Assembly: GCA_947044365.1 (NCBI GenBank)
Contig: OX345644.1
Coordinates: 5,462,577-5,526,576, forward strand
Origin: Petrosia ficiformis
Taxonomy: Eukaryota; Porifera; Demospongiae; Haplosclerida; Petrosiidae
Length of the DNA stretch: 64,000 bases
Direction: 5' to 3'
The translations under genes and the position numbers were made by a program. The notes beneath the pieces were generated by a model. It saw only the letters and a program-made list of their open reading frames with translations. It was not told where the DNA came from and made no database searches. This document shows positions 38,104 to 49,590 of the stretch, in pieces; position 1 is the stretch's first letter; each line of letters starts with the position of its first letter.

Positions 38104-38480
38104 CTCCAGATTTTAGATCTTATGTATATACCCCTTCCAATATTTAGGAGGAAGCCATCAACTACTTCATTGAAAACATTACATATTTTGTAGCAATTTT
38201 AATCTGCAATTTCAATTTCCTCTATTTGATTTACAAAGAATGCTTCTTTGTAAATCAATTAGATTGTAGCTACAAGGAAATTGAAACTGAATAAATATTT
38301 TAATTAAACGATTTTAGGTTTCCAAACCTTTTTTGTGCAGACATTATACACAATATTTACGTTATCATTCAGTCATAACATCCTGTATGACTAACTAAAT
38401 TATAATCCTTCATCCTTGCAATTGTACTAACAGATATTTTAACAATTCGCAATGTAGGGCTTCTATTATAATAGTCTATA
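38060..38480. repeat. (TA)n and dispersed repeat shared with the 61.5-62.9 kb foldback
   Basis: A TA run at 38067-38102, then a block (CCCCTTCCAATATTTAGGAG, GAAACTGAATAAAT, GCAATTGTACTAACAG) that recurs at 61500-61650 and, inverted, at 62430-62890. Confidence 0.75.
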
Positions 38481-39041
38481 GTTATGTATAAAGGGAAAAC
38501 CCAGAATGGCTATATAAGTTGTACTGACATTTGACTTAATCTGTACACTCCACTTAAGTAAAGCTAAAAGCACTGTAATCACGAACTAAGCTCAGCCCCC
38601 ACCGCACCTTCTCTGCTCCTGTCAAAATTTATTTCCACAGCATATAGTAATCTATAGTTATTATAGTGAAAACCCACGTGCACATTGCTATATAGTTGTA
38701 CTGTTAATCTGTAAACTCCACTCAAGAAAGGCTAAAAGTATCGTATATAATCACAAACTAAGCTCAGCCCTCACCGCACCCCCTCTGCTTCCATTAAAAT
38801 TTATTTTCACTGTCACCGTGACATTGGAGAATAGCTATGTATTACAAATCAAAAGTAACTTAATGTTTACTGGAATGTGGTGAAATATTTAAAATGTCAT
38901 GATTACAGCATTCATTATGACCTCATTAATTAATCTATCAACTGCACACTGAGAAGCCCTGTACTTTATGCACACTAAACTGTTTTATGCTCACATTCTG
39001 ATAATATTCGTTATTGACAGTAATATAAATTATATAAAATA

Positions 39042-39240
39042 TATAAATAAAAGTGTTATCAGTGTAACTGTATCACAAAACATGTGGGAAAGATATAGCT
39101 AATAGATCTAATTTGTTGAGTAGTTTGAAGGTAGCAATGAAAGCCCAATTTTTAGTAATGATGTTCCTGAGAGCCTGTATGGAATCAAGTGTATCAGGGT
39201 TTCATATGAAAATAACACTATCTCTGAAAACAGTACGTAA
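39042..39240 (+). pseudogene. 5' fragment of nucleotidyltransferase-like family (copy F)
   Basis: Promoter block, 5' UTR and signal peptide region (MKAQFLVMMFLRACMESSVS, then GFHMKITL) starting at 39138. Homology ends at a GTACGTAAG that resembles a splice donor. An inverted duplicate lies at 58640-58850, so this truncated form was itself copied. Confidence 0.8.
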
Positions 39241-39706
39241 GTAGTTACAATTATTGGCCGTATTTACTTCAGAATAACATTATAACAGGAGCTTATGAGG
39301 TCCTGATTATATTTTGTTGTGTCAATAGCGACATCATTCTTCCCTTTTTTCAATCACTGTTATAAAAACTCTAATGTGTGTATATATATATATATATATA
39401 TACAGGTAGTTTAGAAAATTGTTTAGTTCAGTGTAATATTTTATAAACCCATCTACTTTCAATCCTGGAATTCTTATTTCACTACACACAAGCAATGAAT
39501 TATGTTTCCAGGTTGATATGATTAACTAAAATTTTCAGTTTAGTAAGAAGCAATTATTATTTCATGACTTCTGAGAAGCAATATATATAACTGTCTTGTC
39601 AACATGCAATTTAGAATGGATGTTTATATAACTTCCGAGAAGGAATAAATATTCAGTGTGTGCATATAATTTATGTTTATAAATCAACAGTTAATTAATT
39701 AATTAA

Positions 39707-40207
39707 TTAACCCTTAAAGGACTGAGCTTGTTTTCAAACTTCTTCCCATTTTCAACACTGGCATCTCTCCTGCATATATTTTGGCCACCGTTCACTTTTT
39801 CTGCCCCAAACTTGGCTCCTTTTCAGACATAGAGTAGTTCCTCCACCAACTTGCTTACTAGGACTCACAAATCCCCAAGCACTTATTCAAATGCAGTGTT
39901 CTCCCTCTCTTGACTGCAACTGGGGCAAACAAATGACCCCACTACATGTTGGTGTGTGTGGGGGGGGGGGGGGGGGGGGGGAGGTGCACAGCCCCCTTTG
40001 AACCCCCATTAATGGGGTGACAGTCCCTTACTCTTTATTTAAACCAAAGGGCAGCCAAAAAACCATTAACCTTTTTAGCCATATTCATGGGCTTGTCCCT
40101 GACACCAATTAAAAACATTTGGAGTGCTTTATAAAGCTAGGAACACACTCTGAACTGTATAGAGGTCAAATGTCACATACTTGTGACATCAGTCCTCTAA
40201 GAGTTAA
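39707..40207. mobile_element. TTAA-flanked DNA transposon, deleted derivative, 493 bp
   Basis: The ends CCCTTAAAGGACTGA (39711) and TCAGTCCTCTAAGAG (to 40203) are inverted repeats flanked by TTAA on both sides. Paralogous loci at about 26090-26130 and 58190-58215 show the site without the element (CAACAGTTAAATATTAAGGC at 58.2 kb, inverted). TTAA targets are typical of piggyBac and Kolobok elements. It is an internally deleted relative of 47929-50715. It contains a pure run of 22 G at 39960-39981. Confidence 0.88.
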
Positions 40208-40374
40208 ATATGGAGGGCTTTTGAGGCCAGCCAATTTAACATCCTGTTCCTGTGTTTTATTCAGTTTTGATATATATCCCTAGCTATATACTCTTCATTT
40301 TTATTATTATTCTTGTAGTATGATACTACTACTGAGAACCAGGGTTTGTGCAAGCACAAACCCATGATTCAAAA

Positions 40375-41015
40375 AATGTCTAGGTACATGTATATATACA
40401 CAATATTTGTGTGAACAGTTACATCTATGGGTTCGTTTACTTTTAGTGAAGGAATCAAAGCCAGTATAAAGATACACAAATTTAAAGCAGTCCAAAGTGC
40501 TTCTTAATTTTGGCTGCAAACTGACTGTAGCATGGTACGTGGGTCACTTTATTAGTGAAGTAGCATCACAGTGTTGATAGAACTAGTGCAAAGTTTGTCA
40601 ACCATACCAACTGATACTCCTGTGGCTCAGGAGTATCAGTTGGTATGGTTGCATGGTGGAGTGATACTAAGAATATATGGTGCTCCATTAGCTAGTAGGT
40701 CTGCAGTGGAACTTCCACTTATGCAAAGTATCATGGAGAGAACAAAGCAGAGATTAAGACGAGACTACTGAAAGATACTGCTAAAGATAGAAGACACCAA
40801 ACTACATTGAGACAAGACATCTGTATTAGGTAGTTAGTTAGCTACTGGAAAACGAACTATCATGTCTATATAATATATATATATAATTATATAAATATAA
40901 TATAATAGTTATATAACTAGATATTAATAATTTATTACTAGATCGTGCTGAACTACAGAGCCTATTGTATAAGTGAAGTTTAGGTACCGTAATTAACATA
41001 TGCTACCGAACCAAA
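40375..41015. repeat. Inverted duplication of the kinase upstream region
   Basis: Matches the reverse complement of about 21240-21830 (shared: TGTGAACAGTTACATCTATG, GTTGATAGAACTAGTGCAAA). It contains a small local palindrome at 40600-40655 (ATACCAACTGATACTCCTGT and its complement). No coding content. Confidence 0.85.
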
Positions 41016-41023
41016 GGATTTCT

Positions 41024-41868
41024 GCAAAAATAGAATTGTTAAAATAACAAATATGTTAGGATAAATGCGTCTAACATCATAGCTATGTACTTCATACTAA
41101 TTATATTAAAATATGTAAAAGATATATGTACCAATTATAATCAATTATCATGCCTAATATCTCATATTAGATGCACAAAGAAGGTTTGGAACCTGCAATG
41201 ACTCAATTAAAATACTTATTCTACTTCTTTGTATATCTATTAGGCAGCATAAGCATATTGAAATTACAATTATTAGATTATAATTACATGTATATCCATA
41301 ACAACCTAGGATAAATATGTCTAACATCATAACTACTTCGGGCTAATTATATTAAAATACGTAAAAGATATATGTACCAATTATAATCAATTATCATGCC
41401 TAATATCTCATATTAGATGCACGAAGAAGGTTTGGAACCTGCAATGACTCAATTAAAATACTTATTCTACTTCTTTGTATATCTATTAGGCAGCATAAGC
41501 ATATTGAAATTACAATTATTAGATTATAATTACATGTATATCCATAACAACCTAGGATAAATATGTCTAACATCATAACTACTTCGGGCTAATTATATTA
41601 AAATACGTAAAAGATATATGTACCAATTATAATCAATTATCATGCCTAATATCTCATATTAGATGCACGAAGAAGGTTTGGAACCTGCAATGACTCAATT
41701 AAAATACCTAGTATATCTGTTAGGCAGCTTTAAGATAATGAAATTACAATTATTAGATTATAATTACATGTATATCCATAACAACCTGCCTGACCAATTA
41801 AATTACAATTTCCACTATTCCTTGCAACTGTGACTAACCTAATTTTAACAATTTTATTTTTGCAGTGC
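41024..41868. mobile_element. CACTG-family MITE with internal triplication
   Basis: The left end GCAAAAATAGAATTGTTAAA is inverted at the right end (TTTTAACAATTTTATTTTTGC). Between them a block of about 246-250 bp is repeated three times (starting near 41061, 41311 and 41557). The related element at 43619-44016 has one copy of that block, so the triplication happened inside the element. Confidence 0.85.
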
Positions 41869-42198
41869 TATAAGGGCCAGCTAGCTACCTCTACAGCGGA
41901 AGATTAACAAAAGACCCTAGGCCTTATATTTAATGAAGAGACAAAAAAATAGGTTACCACACTTTCTTTCTCTATTATTGCGACGGATATAGGAGCAGGA
42001 CGAGAAAGAGCACGGTACTCGTCTGGGCCTGGCGCCCGCCCTGGCCGACGAGCCACACCCTTCGCGAATTTCGATGTTGAAGGGAGGGAAAATACTATGC
42101 ATGACGTAGATGATGACGAACATGTTATGCTTGTGTATATAAAAGTGTAACTGTATCACGAAACGTTAGTAAAGGTTTTGTTGAGTGTCTTCAAGAAA

Positions 42199-43435
42199 AT
42201 GATGAAAGCTCAAGTTTTGGCAATGATGTTCCTGATGGCCTGTATGGGCTCAAGTGTATCAGGATTTCATGTGAAAATAACGCTACAAAAGAGTTCGTTC
42301 TCCAACACAAAGAATCGACTGACAAGAGATTTAGCTTGCTTTCGTTATGCAGAAGTAGACAAGTCAACTCTTTCCTTACCCAATAGATTTGATAGTGTCC
42401 CCAAACCTTGGGAAAATGATACTGTTGAGGTAGTGCGATCCGTTCAAGTAACTAGCGGAATGAATGACTTATTGAATCGACCTGTTCTTGGTCTCAGCGG
42501 AACTACCGCAAAGCAAGTTTTGGATTGCAAAAGGTTGCCTCTGCTTCCCATATGGTGAACCGGTTAGAGATCTATTCCTAGGAGTTCCATCGAACAGTCT
42601 GGATCTGGAGGTTTCCTGCAATGCTACAAGGATTGCAAATATTTGCAAGGCAATGTGGGGAGATAAGAATTGTAAAATAGGAAATTTTGCAGCCAACATT
42701 GGAAACAATAACGAAGAAGAAGTTACTACTAACTGGGAGACAGTTATATTTAGCAGTCGTATAAACCTTGAATACACTACAAATTCACTTGCATATGACA
42801 GCAATGGCAATAATGTTGTGATAGATGTTACTGGTAATGGAGTGAGGGACACATGTCATAGAAACATTAGAATCCCAGTTTCAAGTAATGATTGGAGTAA
42901 GTGGAGTACAAGGGAAAAACTTTATCGTTTTTGGAAACTTCGTGTAATTGGCTACAAACCATATGATAGTGAAACAATGAAATTTGTAGTAGAAAATACT
43001 AAAACAGAGATAATTGCAGACAAAACTAGTTTCATAAATTTTTTCTGTAAAAGCCTTCTTAGCGCACAATATTCCTCTGACATGAATATCTGCTTGGTAA
43101 CTTCAAACTCTACCAGTGTTTGTGAGAGAAAAAACAAGCTTGACGCTATTTTTCAAACAGACTTAGGAATATTGTTTTGGGAAAAAGAAATTGCAACGCA
43201 TATGACCACTGTTTTGCAGTACACTTGTGGTGCTAACAATGGTTATAACAGTCGTCATGGTAGGAATACTAATAGACAGAATACTAATGACTCGAATACT
43301 GATGGTGAAGATGACTCAGCTAGCCCTGGAGAAATAGCTGGGGGCGTGATTGTGATTTTTTTTCTCATTATTGCATGTGGTTGTTGTGTAGGTTGTTGCT
43401 TTTATATTTGCTCTACCTTTTTTCAGTTAAAATGA
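42199..43435 (+). pseudogene. Secreted nucleotidyltransferase-like membrane protein, copy C (8-bp deletion)
   Basis: The start is MMKAQVLAMMF at 42199. The frame matches copy B up to KQVLD (42526), where an 8-base deletion (GGATTGCAAAAGG versus GGATGTTTATGTTGCAAAAGG in copy B) shifts the frame. The rest (42530-43435) is open and keeps YGEPVRDLFLG, SLDLEVS, EVTTNWETV and the membrane helix with a Cys-rich tail. No intron signals bridge the gap. A MITE has inserted 180 bp downstream. Confidence 0.87.
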
Positions 43436-43618
43436 ATGTTGTTTATCACAGATAATTATACAGGTATGATTGTTAGGTGTGCCTACCGTTTTTTTTTGTA
43501 CTGAAATATCTTTTTTTATGCTTTTGCATGTTATTTAGTTAGAAAAGCTACTTGGGGTGGATATACGCATATGTCATTTATTAACAAAACTGTTTAGTTG
43601 TAAATACAATAAGAGACA

Positions 43619-44016
43619 CACTGTAAAAATAGAATTGTTAAAATAACAAATATATTGGTTAGTACAGTTGCAAGGATTTAACAATTTGTTGTTGTTCAGA
43701 AAATACATACATCTAACACCATAGCTATTTTGGTCTAATTGTATTAAAATACGTAAAAGATATATGTACCTATTATAATCAATTATCATGCCTAATACCT
43801 CACATTAGATGCACAAAGAAAGTTTGACAACCTAAAATGCATGGCTCAATTAAAATAAATATTCTACTTCGTACATCTATTAGACAGCATAAGGATATTG
43901 AGATTACAATTATTCAATTATAATTACAGTATATCCATAACAACCTACACGACCAATTAAATTACAATTTAACTTAATCCTTGCAACTGTACTAACCAAT
44001 AAATTTGTTATCGTAA
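43619..44016. mobile_element. MITE with CACTGTAAAAATAG ends
   Basis: The left end CACTGTAAAAATAGAATTGT and the later GTTAGTACAGTTGCAAGGAT are inverted at the right end (AATCCTTGCAACTGTACTAA). The same 3' flank in copies B and E of the neighbouring gene family lacks it (AATAAGAGACAATAATTAGT near 37520), which places the insertion precisely. Confidence 0.87.
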
Positions 44017-44842
44017 CAATTAGTAAAGGATATAAAGAATATAATACTGAGTAATTTCTTTTGAAGTTCTAAATCTATAACTTATATTGTTAATAATAGT
44101 ACGTGAGCTTGAGCCAGAACTATATATTAACAATACGCAAAATCATAAGATATAACAATTTGGCTACACAAAGTACCAAAATATACTACTGCATAATCTG
44201 TAGGGTTCTCTGAATACTTTGTTTCCACATCTGTCATATATAGCAGCAATTCTATATAACCATGCACTGCAAAAATTGTTGACATATTTTTATTCTCATT
44301 AACAATTAGCTGTAATCCGTTTCTTTCCATTATACTACTAAGCTAAGTGACTATGACACATTTGATATATATTGGATATAGATTACTGAGATTCTGTTGC
44401 CTAGATGTTTTAAATTAATAAAAGCTTTGCAAGTATATGTATGTATACAAATGAGACAATTAAAGTCAAAGAGAAAAATAAGGAAATTTATTATGGTAAA
44501 ATTAGGCTATATATAATATATATATAGGAGCCCATAAGAAGATGGAGTGCCTTACTACGTGTTTTACGTTTCGTAGGTAATAAGGTAGTTGCTCACCTAA
44601 TTACTTTGAAGAGGGTGTGGGTAATTAATTATCAGACATGAAAAATATGGCAGCGTGCTAGAATTGAGAAGTTAGCTCTAAGTGTTTTGAAGAGAGCTGT
44701 GTAATTCCACAAGGAATTGTCAAAGCAGCACCAAGTCAATTGATTTTGTAAGAAGCAATTATTATTTCATGACTTCTGAGAAGCAAGATATAGCTGTCCT
44801 GTCAATATGCAATTTTGATATAATGTTAACTTTCTTAATTAA

Positions 44843-45375
44843 GGTGGTACTAGGGAGTGGGCGGATGCGACTCCAATCAGTTTCAAAATAGAATATTATA
44901 TAATATGACACTAACCTGGTGTAATACCAACCTTCATATCTTCTGATCAGCTTTATATTGGCCTGTAATTGAGGAAATATGGCTAAAATCTCCATTTTTG
45001 CAATAGTGATAAGTACAAAGCCACGCGCACTAATCATGGCGTGCACTAAGTACAATGCATTTTGAGAAAACGAATAAAGCCGCTTTCTGAAAATTCATTT
45101 TACTTTTGTAGTTACAAGAGGCTGAAGAAAGCTGAATTCTGTAGCTTTTCAGTGCGGAAACCATAACAGTTACACTACCAGAGTTTAAGGCCCACCGGCC
45201 GTGGGGCGTGTTTAGGTTTGTTTGTGACTATCAGTGAAAACATTTAGGCCCAATAATTATACCCCAGGTGGGTGTGGCTTCCAAAAGATACAACCAGATT
45301 GTATGCAGCAAGAAGCTGGCAAGACTAGAAACTGATTGGAGTTTCATCTACCCCTCCCCCTAGTACAACCTTGAT
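44843..45375. mobile_element. DNA transposon-like element with AAGGTGGTACTAGG ends (copy 1)
   Basis: Terminal inverted repeats of about 45 bp: AAGGTGGTACTAGGGAGTGG with ACTCCAATCAGTTTC at the left, and GAAACTGATTGGAGT with CCCTAGTACAACCTT at the right. No open frame of note. It contains the uninterrupted site (reverse complement GCATTGTACTTAGTGCACGC, near 45036-45055) that is occupied in copy 2. Confidence 0.85.
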
Positions 45376-45814
45376 TAACATATATCAAGGTTGTACTAGG
45401 GGGAGCTAGGGGTAACTGTAGTTGCTCTCTGAGAAAGATTGGAGTTTGATAGTGCCTAGAAAGGTAGATTGTATGGTTTCACTGAACAGCTATAGAATTC
45501 AGCTTTCTTCAGCCTCTTGTAACTATAGAAGTAAAATGAATTTGCAGAAAACGGCTCTATTTGTTTTCTCAAAATGCATTGTACTTGACAGCCATTAGCC
45601 GGAGAAAGTTATCCAATTAATTGAGTGGGCAATATTGGGCGTGGTTAGTCTATGCAGCCGTACCGTTGTGAGTCTATACCTGTTTATTGTATATAGCAAT
45701 AAAATTATATTTTAAAACTTTACAATTACCATTTGCTGTTAATTACCATTTACTGTTATATTGTGGCTAAAAGGTGTATCAAGGTATTAGCATCATTATA
45801 ATAATTATATATAT

Positions 45815-45856
<42 letters not shown>

Positions 45857-46073
45857 TTTTAAAAACTTTACATAACAGTACTCAAAGTATATCAAGGTAT
45901 TAGCATCAATATAATAATTATATTTAAAAACTTTACATAACAGTACTCGAGGTGTATCAAGGTATTAGGATCATTGTAATAATTATGTTTTAAAACTTTA
46001 CATAACAGTACTAAATTACAAAATACTCAATTCTGATGACAAAAATGACAAGTATAATGAGTTGGTATTGTAG

Positions 46074-46440
46074 TCAGCTTGGTATTGTGCATGAAAGGTG
46101 AATCCACAAAAGGCATAAATCACATTGAATCCATTCTATTATCCCTGTAGCATTTTTATCCTCTTTAAGACAACTACTGCAATATCTAGGATGTTCTTTT
46201 TCAAGAGTTATTTTAACTTCTTGTAGTTGTGCTGAAGAAGGTTTGGAAAGAGTGGTACTTGTATTATAATTTGTTCGTCGTTTCTTTGTGGAGAAGAATT
46301 TTATCAGGTAGTAAGCATCTTCAACTTTTACAATGTGAAGCAAGTATGTCTAACTTGTGCAGTTTAGAAAGAAATGAATTCTTGGCCGATGTCGAAGTTT
46401 GATTCCAATCTCTGTGAGATAGCACATGATTAAAATAATA
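46074..46440 (-). CDS. PHD-like zinc finger exon at the 3' end of the USP element
   Basis: An open frame (46074-46343) contains a Cys/His pattern of PHD type: C-S-S-C, then WIQCDLCLLWIHLSC. It is downstream of the USP exons on the same strand and in the same transposon, so it is probably the C-terminal part of one product. The connecting exon around 46350-46420 has a good acceptor (CTCACAG) but I could not settle its frame. Function is unknown; PHD fingers usually bind histone tails. Confidence 0.5.
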
Positions 46441-46586
46441 ATAGTTAGTGATTTCTGGATTATCGCTTGATTGCTGGGGTGAAATGTACATGTATACATA
46501 ATTAGTGCATACTGTTCTGTGTATATGTATGTATACATATATACATATTTACATATATACATATACATGTACTTGTACATATATAC

Positions 46587-47548
46587 CTTCCACATTTGTA
46601 GTCGGAAAGAATTTCTGACTTATATATTTCATCCAAAACCAAGTCCTGTAAGTGGACGTTCTTATTTTCCTGAAATTGTATTGTATTCATCAGTTTGTCT
46701 ACACTTAGAAGAATACACTCACATCTATTTTGATTTCAAATACACTTGAAATCTGTCTACTGCTAGTACTTTCATTGCAACGACTACATAAAACTATACA
46801 ATATTAACAGTAATTTGCACCTATTTCTGTAACTGTAGAGAAACAGGCTTGCTTCACAATCTTCTTTGTCATACATACTAATTAATGTAACTACTTGTGA
46901 AAAATTGATTATTGAAGGTCACAGGAAAGGTTAGTCTTTACACAACATGCATTGTAATTTATGACACAAGTATCTTACTCCATAGTAGCTGTTTCGATTA
47001 GCCTATTGATAAGTTGTATATAGTATTCATGAGCGTCATTGTATTGACCAGGAATAAACGATTCATGTGTTTCTATTGAAATACTGTGTTCTTGTGTAGT
47101 CAAATCATTAATTATCATTTTTACCTCTTAGAATTTCAACTATTGGCTCGGTTGGAAGTATTTTTGTCACACTGCTGTACTTAGATGTGGCACATAATTC
47201 TTCAATCATTTTTGCTAAACATGTTCCTGTGTTTTAATGTAAAAACAGTTACTTCATTTCTTATAATTATACTTATAATGATTCTATATATATATGTATA
47301 TATATAATATATATAATTATATAATTTGTAAGAAGATTACCTGATTTTTTGCATGTTTCACAATTGTCACGACCTTTACTCAGTTGAAGCAACTCGAAGA
47401 AAATAGGATGATTTAGAAGACATTGCAGTACGCTACTAGAATAGCAATTGTTTGCTGTGTTCAAGATACCGGGAGGTTGTTGTTGTAGAGCGTCATGCGT
47501 GAATATATTCAGCGTTAATATTTTAATAATGTTTAATGCAATGCGCAT
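46587..47548 (-). CDS. Ubiquitin-specific protease (C19) N-terminal half, in a transposon
   Basis: Five exons join in phase: 47341-47548, 47125-47226, 46979-47090, 46723-46783, 46587-46669. The first ATG is at 47548 (MRIALNIIKI), just inside the right terminal repeat. Exon 1 has the Cys box of ubiquitin-specific proteases, GILNTANNCYSSSVLQCLL, with C35 as the expected nucleophile. Exon 3 has GQYNDAHEYYIQLINRL, matching the family's QQDAxEF block. Exons 4-5 resemble the following strands and helix (RQISSVFEIKID, LQDLVLDEIYKSEILSDYKC). The reading frame after 46587 is uncertain, and I could not find the catalytic His box, so activity is doubtful. The family removes ubiquitin from proteins in the cytosol or nucleus. 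The exon boundaries are my own calls from GT-AG signals and phase. Confidence 0.75.
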
Positions 47549-48490
47549 GCGTAAGTTGTAACACCCACCCAACTAATTGGATAACTTTCTCCGGCTAATG
47601 GCTGTCATTGTACTTGATGCACGCGCACGCCATGATTGGTGGGCGTGGCTTTCTTGGTTTTGTACTTATTGCGATTGCAAAAATGGATATTTTTCCAACA
47701 CTCTCACTATTACAGACAAATATAAAGATGATCAGAAGATATGAAGGTTGCTATTACACCAGGTTATAGTCATATTATATAATATTCTATTTTGAAACTG
47801 ATTGGAGTCGCATCCGCCCACTCCCTAGTACCACCTCTTGATGAAACTGGATTTTTATATAACTTTTGAGAAGCAATAAATATTCCTTGTGTATGTATGA
47901 TATATTTATTATGTTTATAAATCGACAGTTAACCTTTAGAAGACTGAGCTTGTTTTCAAACTTCTTCCCATTTTCAACACTGGCATCTCTGCTGCATATA
48001 TTTTGGCCACCATTCACTTCGTCTAACCCAAAGTTGGCTCCTTTTCCCGACATGGAGTAGTTCCTCCACCAACTTGCTTACAGGCTAGGACTTGAAAGTC
48101 CCCAAGCACTTCATATGACTAATTCAAATGAAGTGTTGTCCCTCTCTTGACTGCAACTGGGGTAAACAAAATGACCCACTACATGTTGGCACCAGCTACA
48201 CCCACAAAGGGCCACAATATAGGTTTCACAGCAAGGTACCTTATTATAAAATGGCGGTAAAGATGGCTGTTTGGGTGTTTGTTACTTGTCATCTTTTTTT
48301 GTTTCTTTGGAATTAAAGGACAGAATTCCTCTCATTTGCCCTGTATTCAATGGACACCCTTCATTTCTAGACCTTTGTATATGAAGTATAACGTCTCTTC
48401 TCGCCATAAAAGATATTTCAAATCTCTATGTCATTCAGTCTCATCATATATGCTTGCTTATTCTCTTGAGTGGTGACATTGAGTTAAACC

Positions 48491-49590
48491 AAGGGCGTAG
48501 CTAGCAGTAGGCTAGGGTAGGCACCCTCAGATTTTGAACTTATTTCTTAATTACTTCTCAAATACTGTATATAATAAAATTAAAATAAATTATATACTTA
48601 CAGAATAAATAATAATGATAATTATGTTGGAAATATAATTGTTTTCCAGACAACTTTTGATTCTTTTCAGTAAATACAACTTGAGATAACTTCTATAGCG
48701 CCATAAATTATTAGGCTGGGTTAGTCCATAGATTATATAGACTACGTATAAGGGATTGGAAACGCCCACGCATTTCCGTACACTCCGTTGCCCCACCCTA
48801 TCTTTTTTAGCCAGCCCCTCCCCTCTAAATACAATGCGCTATGCATGCAAGACTGGTAAAGAACTTGTTTTAAATCATGTATCATTAAAGAACACTTTTG
48901 TTAAACTGATTGATAATATCACCAACCAACATAGGAGTGCTATACCTTCAGCTAGAAAACTGGAGTGTTGAACTATATGACCTACCACACTGCTTAGAGT
49001 CCCCAAAATGTAAGTACCTCGTAACCGTTTCAACTGGATTTTCTCCACCTAAACGGTAACTTTTTTTTCTATATTTGTTTTAAACCCATGTATTTTTATT
49101 GAGTAACAAAACTTACGTGGGAATATTGCAATAGAACTGTTATTAAAAGCAGTAAGAGTCCCAAAACCCGTTTTCGTTATGATATGTACTAAAAAACAAT
49201 AGTTCTTAACATCGTACATGCTTTTTTGCTAATGTTTTAGCAATTGAGATGACGATACATTAGCAACATGTATATCAAGAAAAAACACCTTAATTGTCCA
49301 GTTTCAGCAAGGAATAGTGTTTTTTCTATGATCAGTCCTCACCACTAAGTAATAAAATTTAATTGATTTCTGGGGACACGGAGTGCGTCACAGACTTATG
49401 CATCGATGCTATGGGATCACGTGCGCTGTTTCCAATCCCTTATACGTAGTCTATATAATCTATGGTTAGTCAACTGTTTAATTGACCACACCCATCATAA
49501 AAATTAATTAGCTAAAATTTTTGGGGCGCTGCGCGCGCCATTTACGTTTAGCCTACCCTAGCCCTATTCATTCTTCCTGGCTACGCCCTT
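48491..49590. mobile_element. 1.1-kb TIR element AAGGGCGTAGC inserted in the 2A motif
   Basis: The ends AAGGGCGTAGCTAGC and the inverted GGCTACGCCCTT, with a shared inner block GCTAGGGTAGGC. The 10-bp sequence GAGTTAAACC flanks both sides (48481-48490 and 49591-49600). Another TIR element (48730-49465) is nested inside. Confidence 0.88.
48730..49465. mobile_element. Nested TIR element, CATAGATTATATAGACTACG
   Basis: The left end (CATAGATTATATAGACTACG onward, about 37 bp) is inverted at the right end (CGTAGTCTATATAATCTATG). The flank GTTAGTC occurs on both sides. No open frame typical of a transposase; a 70-residue open frame at 48756 is not recognisable. Confidence 0.82.

Larger units (their letters stand above)
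45587..47606 (-). mobile_element. Mutator-like element carrying a USP-like protease and a PHD-like finger
   Basis: Terminal inverted repeats of 43 bp with two mismatches (GACAGCCATTAGCCGGAGAA at each end). The 9-bp target duplication ATTGTACTT lies at 45578-45586 and 47607-47615, and an empty paralogous site exists in the neighbouring copy at 44843-45375. Long inverted ends and a 9-bp duplication are typical of Mutator-like elements. No transposase is inside, so it would be non-autonomous. Its cargo is described separately. Confidence 0.85.
45386..47843. mobile_element. AAGGTGGTACTAGG element (copy 2), split by the USP-carrying element
   Basis: Opposite orientation to copy 1 and starting about 10 bp after it. 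The two halves (45386-45586 and 47607-47843) align to copy 1 and are separated by the 2,020-bp insertion at 45587-47606. Confidence 0.85.

Noticed and set aside
40571..40771. 66-codon open frame on the plus strand
   Set aside because: It spans a local palindrome in a duplicated intergenic region, and the source copy at 21.6 kb is not open.
42526..42545. An intron joining the two frames of copy C
   Set aside because: There is no GT-AG pair of usable size, and comparison with copy B shows a simple 8-base deletion.
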